Shown: positions 1 to 3,677 of the stretch, piece after piece
How the letters are laid out: every line of letters begins with the position of its first letter
How positions within the stretch are numbered: the stretch's first letter is position 1
Assembly: GCA_038745535.1 (NCBI GenBank)
Contig: JBCDLI010000089.1
Location: forward strand, 1-5,394
DNA from: JBCDLI01 sp038745535
Lineage (GTDB): Bacteria > Pseudomonadota > Alphaproteobacteria > Rhizobiales > Rhizobiaceae
Direction: 5' to 3'
Length of the DNA: 5,394 nt
Position numbers and translations under genes: made by a program
The notes under the pieces: model-generated
The model's database searches: none
The model's input: the letters and a program-made list of their open reading frames with translations, nothing else
What the model was told of the DNA's origin: nothing

Positions 1-1
1 C

Positions 2-904
2 ATCATGGAACACATTGAGGAGGCTGGCATTCACTCCGGCGACTCCGCATGTTCGCTGCCCGTCCATTCGCTTTCCGATGCAATCATTGCGCAACTGAAA
101 GAGCAGACAGCAGCACTCGCGAAGGCGCTCAACGTCGGCGGCCTGATGAATGTGCAATACGCCATCAAGGATGACGTGATCTATATCCTCGAGGTCAACC
201 CCCGCGCGTCGCGCACAGTACCGTTTGTGGCCAAAACCATCGGACTGCCGATCGCGAAAATTGCCGTGCGCATTATGGCGGGCGAGAGCCTGGAAAGCGC
301 CATTTCCCATTACGGTTCAGAAGTCGACGCAGCCGATCTCGGCCATATCGCAGTGAAAGAAGCGGTCTTCCCGTTTAACAAATTTCCGGGCGTGGACACG
401 CTGCTCGGGCCAGAAATGCGGTCCACCGGCGAGGTCATGGGCCTCGATACCGATTACGCAATTGCGTTCGCCAAGGCGCAGCTTGGCGCGGGCGTGGAGC
501 TGCCGAAGGGTGGCACGGTCTTCATCTCCATACGCGATGAGGACAAGGACGGCGTGCTGGATACCGCGCGGCGTTTTGAAACGCTTGGCTTCGAGATCGT
601 CGCTACAGGTGGCACGCAGATTTATCTTGAAGAAAACGGCGTGAAGTCCGCCAAGGTGAATAAGGTAAAGGAAACGCGGCCCAACATTGAAGACGAAATC
701 CGCAACCGCAAGGTTCAGCTCGTCATCAATACGACGTCGACCGGCAAGGCGATTTCGGACTCCAAAGCGCTGCGCCGCGCGGCACTGGAAAACAAGCTGC
801 CGTATTTCACGACCGTCGCCGGAGCTGTAGCCGTAGGCGAAGCCATCGAAGCGCTCGCCAAAGGCAGGCTGGAAGTTCGACCGCTCCAAGACTACGAGTT
901 CTAA
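2..904 (+). CDS. carB: Carbamoyl-phosphate synthase large subunit, C-terminal 300 residues (5' partial)
   Basis: CarB makes carbamoyl phosphate from bicarbonate, ATP and the ammonia delivered by the CarA glutaminase, feeding pyrimidine and arginine synthesis in the cytoplasm. The frame is open to the window edge, so the N-terminal half and most of the second ATP-grasp domain lie outside. Counting from the Met at base 5, the visible part starts in the second ATP-grasp domain with HSGDSACSLP (10-19). It continues through LEVNPRASRTVPF (62-74), where E63 and N65 match the metal/ATP ligands of the family, and FNKFPGVD...LLGPEMRSTGEVMG (124-146). From about 165 to 299 is the MGS-like allosteric domain. 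The effector-site residues known from E. coli (two Thr, a Lys, and Asn/Thr) have counterparts at T201, T204, K220 and N242/T244, so nucleotide control is probably kept. The C-terminus is intact. A complete E. coli CarB is 1073 residues, so about a quarter is visible. The identification is secure. Confidence 0.97.
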   Translation: MMEHIEEAGIHSGDSACSLPVHSLSDAIIAQLKEQTAALAKALNVGGLMNVQYAIKDDVIYILEVNPRASRTVPFVAKTIGLPIAKIAVRIMAGESLESAISHYGSEVDAADLGHIAVKEAVFPFNKFPGVDTLLGPEMRSTGEVMGLDTDYAIAFAKAQLGAGVELPKGGTVFISIRDEDKDGVLDTARRFETLGFEIVATGGTQIYLEENGVKSAKVNKVKETRPNIEDEIRNRKVQLVINTTSTGKAISDSKALRRAALENKLPYFTTVAGAVAVGEAIEALAKGRLEVRPLQDYEF

Positions 905-913
905 GCGCGCGGG

Positions 914-1312
914 ATGCAGATTTTCCGCGTTCTGCTCGGCTGCTTCTGCTCCTACGTTGCGGGGGTCTTTTACTTCGTCGTATTTTCCGTTGCCGATCGA
1001 TACATGGGCACAGGCGAAATCACGTTTGATAAGCTGGAGGTCGCTCTTTTCGCCTATGTGGGCTTCGTGGTTGGTGCGCTTTACACCTTCATCGTGGTCA
1101 TCATTTGGGCCGCACTGGCTTGGAAAAATAAGCGGGTTAGCTGGAAAACGGCAATCCTCATCGCGATTGCAGTGTTCGCGTTCCCGCTCATGATCTGGGT
1201 GCCAAGCTTAATCAGTCTTCTCTTCAGCATCATCTTCGGCAGCTTTATCGGCGTCATCTTCTGGCTCACTGCCTTTGGCCGTGTGCGGGAAGCCAAGATG
1301 CGGTTTCGGTGA
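914..1312 (+). CDS. Uncharacterised four-segment membrane protein, 132 residues
   Basis: I do not recognise the family and assign no function. The protein is strongly hydrophobic, with likely membrane segments at about 4-26, 43-70, 78-95 and 98-120. Short polar loops (DRYMGTGEITFDK at 28-40 and KNKRVSWK at 71-78) separate them, and the tail (RVREAKMRFR, 123-132) is basic. The positive charges in the 71-78 loop and the tail, set against the acidic 28-42 loop, suggest that both termini face the cytoplasm. The ATG is the first start after the carB stop in the same frame, only nine bases downstream, and the first membrane segment needs it. There is no proper Shine-Dalgarno (GCGCGCGGG abuts the start), so translation probably depends on coupling to carB. 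A terminator-like hairpin spans its stop codon, making it the likely last gene of the carB transcript. That it is a real gene is likely from the hydrophobic periodicity and tight spacing; its role is unknown. Confidence 0.75.
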   Translation: MQIFRVLLGCFCSYVAGVFYFVVFSVADRYMGTGEITFDKLEVALFAYVGFVVGALYTFIVVIIWAALAWKNKRVSWKTAILIAIAVFAFPLMIWVPSLISLLFSIIFGSFIGVIFWLTAFGRVREAKMRFR

Positions 1313-1330
1313 GGGCCGAAACTTCTTTGT
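1303..1330 (+). terminator. Probable intrinsic terminator overlapping the end of the membrane-protein gene
   Basis: GTTTCGG (1303-1309) pairs perfectly with CCGAAAC (1316-1322) across a six-base loop TGAGGG, followed at once by TTCTTTGT (six T in eight). The TGA stop of the upstream gene (1310-1312) lies in the loop, so ribosomes reaching the stop would cover the stem. The seven-pair stem is modest and the T-tract is interrupted, so termination may be partial. It would separate the carB unit from dnaG. Confidence 0.5.
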
Positions 1331-1343
1331 AAGGAACACCGAA

Positions 1344-1376
1344 ATGCAGGCCGTCAAGATGGGTCAAAACTGCTGA
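1344..1376 (+). other. Ten-codon ORF with a strong Shine-Dalgarno upstream of dnaG
   Basis: ATG at 1344 opens a ten-residue frame (MQAVKMGQNC) closed by TGA at 1374-1376. AAGGAA at 1331-1336 lies seven bases ahead of the ATG (1337-1343), a good match to the anti-Shine-Dalgarno at good spacing and better than the site before any full gene here. The residues show no run of one amino acid that would suggest a classic attenuator. It could be a leader peptide, a remnant of a lost gene, or chance. Translation is unproven. Confidence 0.2.
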
Positions 1377-1391
1377 CGATCTGTGATCAGC
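1372..1391 (+). repeat. Short inverted repeat in the dnaG upstream region
   Basis: GCTGA (1372-1376) and TCAGC (1387-1391) are perfect complements around a ten-base centre, in which TC/GA can also pair with a three-base bulge. The left arm contains the TGA stop of the ten-codon ORF. No T-run follows (GAAAATTC), so it does not look like a terminator. It may be a minor RNA hairpin or protein site, or chance. Confidence 0.2.
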
Positions 1392-1406
1392 GAAAATTCA
1401 CCTCAC

Positions 1407-1435
1407 TTGGGCGTGGCAAAATCCGAAATCCTAAG
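1407..1435 (+). promoter_or_regulatory. Weak candidate promoter for dnaG
   Basis: TTGGGC (1407-1412) and CCTAAG (1430-1435) are spaced by 17 bases, but the -10 matches TATAAT at only three of six positions. It is the best housekeeping-like pair I found by eye between the upstream terminator and dnaG. dnaG should need a promoter in 1331-1478 if that terminator is effective. Treat it as a placeholder rather than a supported promoter. Confidence 0.15.
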
Positions 1436-1478
1436 TCCAGCCCTTACCTTTCCCTGTGCTCACTGCTAACTCTAACCC

Positions 1479-3404
1479 ATGCGTTTTACCCAAACTTTCA
1501 TGGATGAAATCCGCGACCGCGTTCCGATTTCCGACGTGATCGGCAACTATGTGACGTGGGATAAGCGCAAGACCAACACCACGCGTGGCGACTACTGGGC
1601 GTGCAGCCCATTTGTGAGTGAGAAGACGCCGAGCTTCCACTGCGTTGACCCCAAGGGTTTTTACAAGTGTTTTTCCAGCGGTGAGTCCGGCGACCACTTC
1701 ACGTTTTTGACCAAGGTGGCGGCCATGAGCTTCCCCGAGGCAGTGGAGCGGGTTGCGAACATGGCGGGCGTTCCAATGCCTGCCTACGATCCCGAAGAGA
1801 AAAAGCGCGATGAGGTGCGCCGTACGCTCTATGACGTGATGGAGTGGGCGACCAAATGGTTTGAGCGCAATCTGCAGGTGGAGAGCGGCGCAGCAGCGCG
1901 GGCCTATCTACGCCAGCGCGGGCTCAGCGAAGCAACCATCGCAAAGTTTCGGCTTGGCTTTGCACCCAACAGCCGCAACCAACTCAAAGAGTTTCTGGCG
2001 AGCCAAGGCGCAACAAAAGAGCAGATCGAAGCCTCGGGCATGGTCATCCACGGCGAGGATATCCCGGTCTCATATGACCGGTTCCGCGACCGCATCATGT
2101 TTCCTATTGAGGACGCGCAGGGCCGCGTCATCGCCTTTGGTGGCCGCGCCATGGACCCAAAAGCGCCCGCTAAATATCTGAACTCGCCGGAAACCGAGCT
2201 TTTCCACAAATCCGACGTGCTTTTCAATTTGAAGCGCGCCCGCGCCGCAGCGGCCAAAGCCAAGGATGATCCCGTCGGCTCCACGCTGATCACGGTAGAG
2301 GGTTACATGGACGTCATCGCGCTCGATCAGGCGGGCGTTGCCAATGCCGTGGCGCCGCTGGGAACTGCGCTCACCGAACGCCAATTACAGATGATTTGGC
2401 GCGTCACGGGCGAACCCGTACTCTGTTTCGATGGCGATAAGGCGGGTCTGCGCGCCGCGTATCGCTCGCTCGATATGGCGATGCCTCAACTAAAGGCTGG
2501 GCGGTCAGTACGTTTTGCGCTGTTGCCAGACGGTCAGGATCCCGATGATCTGGTTCGTGAGAATGGTCGTGATGCCTTTGCAGAGGTCATCACAAAGGCG
2601 CGGTCTGCGGCTGAAATGCTGTGGCAGCGCGAAACCGGCGGCAAAACATTTGAAACGCCGGAACGCCGTGCCGCGCTGGAAGCAGCTTTTCGCGAGATTA
2701 CCGGTGGCATTGAAGACACAAGCGTTCGCCGCCACTACCAGCAGGAGATGCGCGAGCGCACGAACGCGTTTTTTGGCACTGTGCCAGCAGCTCAAAAAGG
2801 GAAGGGCACTTACCAGAGACCGACCGGCAACGCGCGAAGCAAGGTGACGGCTAGCGCGCGATTGGCAAATACCTCGCTCGTTTCGGGATTGGTTTCGGAC
2901 GCTCTGCCTGTGCGCGAAGCAGCACTTATTAGCGCTGTTCTCTGCCACCCGGACTTGCTTGCAGAGAATTTCGACATGTTCTGCGCGATGCAGGTTCAAT
3001 CTCCAGCACTGCGCCAACTACGTTCTGCGATCCTTAAAGCGTATACGGACTATCCTGCCCGTGATCGCGACACTTTGATGGAGCACGGTGCAATGAAGGC
3101 GCAAAAGCCAACAATTGATCGCGTAGACGAGACCGTAAAACGCGCGCGGCTGTGGGTTTGCACCCGTGAAGCAGCGCTGGATGATGCCCGCGAGGCCTTT
3201 GCTCAAGCCGTTAAGCTGCACATAAAAGAGAGCTCCTTAGCCAGTGAGTTGAATGCCGCCGAACGTGCATTGGCCGACGAGTCGAGCGACGGAAACTTGG
3301 AGCGCCTCATCGATATTCGTCGCCAAATGGACGAGATGCAGTCGATGGAGGCGCTGATAGAAGGCTTTGGCATAGCCTCAGGCCGTCCAAACACGTCATT
3401 TTAG
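1479..3404 (+). CDS. dnaG: DNA primase
   Basis: DnaG lays down the short RNA primers for Okazaki fragments and leading-strand starts, recruited to the fork by the DnaB helicase. The 641-residue protein is complete and of normal length for alphaproteobacteria (E. coli: 581). The N-terminal zinc-ribbon-type domain spans about 1-102 (SPFVSEKTPSF at 43-53, FYKCFSSG at 61-68). The RNA polymerase core runs from about 110 to 435: RFRDRIMFPI (201-210), GGRAMDPKAPAKYLNSPETE (221-240), and a TOPRIM fold with EGYMD (274-278, catalytic E274), FDGDKAG (317-323, metal-binding D318 and D320) and GQDPDD (352-357). A polar linker (about 434-465) precedes the helicase-binding C-terminal domain (REAALISAVLCHPDLL, 479-494). 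Three of the four zinc ligands known in E. coli are replaced here (S43, V46, S67; only C64 remains). The ATG at 1479 gives the family-typical MRF-x4-DEIR start; the in-frame ATG at 1500 would clip it. There is no Shine-Dalgarno: the 29 bases before the start are pyrimidine-rich. rpoD follows after 273 bp. Confidence 0.97.
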   Translation: MRFTQTFMDEIRDRVPISDVIGNYVTWDKRKTNTTRGDYWACSPFVSEKTPSFHCVDPKGFYKCFSSGESGDHFTFLTKVAAMSFPEAVERVANMAGVPMPAYDPEEKKRDEVRRTLYDVMEWATKWFERNLQVESGAAARAYLRQRGLSEATIAKFRLGFAPNSRNQLKEFLASQGATKEQIEASGMVIHGEDIPVSYDRFRDRIMFPIEDAQGRVIAFGGRAMDPKAPAKYLNSPETELFHKSDVLFNLKRARAAAAKAKDDPVGSTLITVEGYMDVIALDQAGVANAVAPLGTALTERQLQMIWRVTGEPVLCFDGDKAGLRAAYRSLDMAMPQLKAGRSVRFALLPDGQDPDDLVRENGRDAFAEVITKARSAAEMLWQRETGGKTFETPERRAALEAAFREITGGIEDTSVRRHYQQEMRERTNAFFGTVPAAQKGKGTYQRPTGNARSKVTASARLANTSLVSGLVSDALPVREAALISAVLCHPDLLAENFDMFCAMQVQSPALRQLRSAILKAYTDYPARDRDTLMEHGAMKAQKPTIDRVDETVKRARLWVCTREAALDDAREAFAQAVKLHIKESSLASELNAAERALADESSDGNLERLIDIRRQMDEMQSMEALIEGFGIASGRPNTSF

Positions 3405-3438
3405 CCACATCGCACGCATCAATAGCGACAAATATCGT

Positions 3439-3466
3439 TGAATCACTTGACTCCCCTGTGAATCAC
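3439..3466 (+). repeat. Direct repeat TGAATCAC x2, 20-bp period
   Basis: TGAATCAC occurs at 3439-3446 and again at 3459-3466, start to start 20 bp, close to two helical turns. A factor binding both copies would therefore sit on about the same DNA face. The second copy lies in an imperfect stem (CCTGTG-AAT-CACGGG, 3455-3469, with one G-T pair) that has no T-tail and so makes a poor dnaG terminator. The pair sits 35-62 bp past the dnaG stop. No known factor is assigned, and chance is possible. Confidence 0.3.
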
Positions 3467-3491
3467 GGGAAACGCGCTTATCTGGGGAACA

Positions 3492-3509
3492 CTGCGCTAT
3501 TGCTGCGCT
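3492..3509 (+). repeat. Tandem CTGCGCT x2, 11-bp period
   Basis: CTGCGCT occurs at 3492-3498 and 3503-3509, start to start 11 bp (one helical turn), followed by a five-T run (3509-3513). No complementary upstream arm was found that would turn this into a terminator. It may be a minor binding-site pair or chance. Confidence 0.2.
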
Positions 3510-3539
3510 TTTTGGAAACAGTTGGACACGTACTTCGCG

Positions 3540-3570
3540 CTTGGCGCTCTTAGGTGGGCACCTATTTACG
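3540..3570 (+). promoter_or_regulatory. RpoH-type (heat-shock) promoter for rpoD
   Basis: CTTG (3540-3543), exactly 17 bases, then CCTATTTACG (3561-3570) fits every specified position of the heat-shock promoter consensus described for alphaproteobacteria, CTTG-N17/18-CYTATNTNNG. The inferred transcript start is a few bases past 3570, giving a leader of roughly 100 nt before the rpoD ATG. Heat-shock transcription of the primary sigma gene is known in E. coli, where the promoter lies inside dnaG. Here it lies in the dnaG-rpoD gap. The match is seen in the sequence; use by RpoH is inferred. Confidence 0.55.
3551..3564. promoter_or_regulatory. Perfect 14-bp dyad overlapping the heat-shock -10
   Basis: TAGGTG-GG-CACCTA has six-base arms that are exact complements around a two-base centre. 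A two-base loop cannot form a normal RNA hairpin, so if functional it is a DNA operator for a dimeric regulator. It covers the 3' end of the spacer and the first four bases (CCTA) of the candidate RpoH -10 element, a position where bound protein would block initiation. No regulator is assigned. Confidence 0.35.
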
Positions 3571-3571
3571 G

Positions 3572-3601
3572 TTAACGATGATTAAACGCTGAATGTTTAA
3601 T
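3572..3601 (+). promoter_or_regulatory. Candidate housekeeping (sigma-70) promoter for rpoD
   Basis: TTAACG (3572-3577, four of six matches to TTGACA) is followed after 18 bases by TTTAAT (3596-3601, five of six to TATAAT). The start would fall near 3608, for a leader of about 70 nt. It lies directly downstream of the candidate heat-shock promoter, giving a tandem arrangement. AT-rich DNA matches -10 elements easily, so support is moderate to low. Confidence 0.35.
3581..3601. promoter_or_regulatory. Perfect dyad ATTAAAC-N7-GTTTAAT before rpoD
   Basis: ATTAAAC (3581-3587) and GTTTAAT (3595-3601) are exact seven-base complements around GCTGAAT. The right arm contains the whole candidate -10 TTTAAT. 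The 21-bp symmetric layout resembles an operator for a dimeric repressor. An RNA hairpin is also possible but would be AT-rich and weak. The TTAA half-sites do not have the TTAA-N7-TTAA direct arrangement of CtrA boxes. Confidence 0.35.
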
Positions 3602-3677
3602 TCAAGCGGGCACCGTACTGCGTGAGCGAGCAAGCGGAAATTTTGCGGTCTGTCGGGCAGGCCCGGGAATGGTTTGA

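Noticed and set aside
317..889. 190-codon open frame on the minus strand, opposite carB
   Set aside because: It is a shadow of the carB reading frame, with no ribosome site of its own and no recognisable domain.
2505..3017. 170-codon open frame on the minus strand within dnaG
   Set aside because: It sits opposite the end of the primase core, the linker and the C-terminal domain, which read well on the plus strand; the product is not protein-like.
3455..3470. Possible intrinsic terminator after dnaG
   Set aside because: CCTGTG-AAT-CACGGG contains a G-T pair and has a three-base loop, and it is followed by AAACGCG rather than a T-run.
3572..3600. Possible CtrA cell-cycle regulator box
   Set aside because: TTAA occurs at 3572, 3582 and 3597, but the spacings (6 and 11 bases between copies) do not give the required TTAA-N7-TTAA.
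3654..3667. CGGGC-AG-GCCCG and the overlapping CCCGGG as a regulatory hairpin before rpoD
   Set aside because: The two-base centre cannot form a hairpin, and short GC-rich palindromes are common at this base composition.
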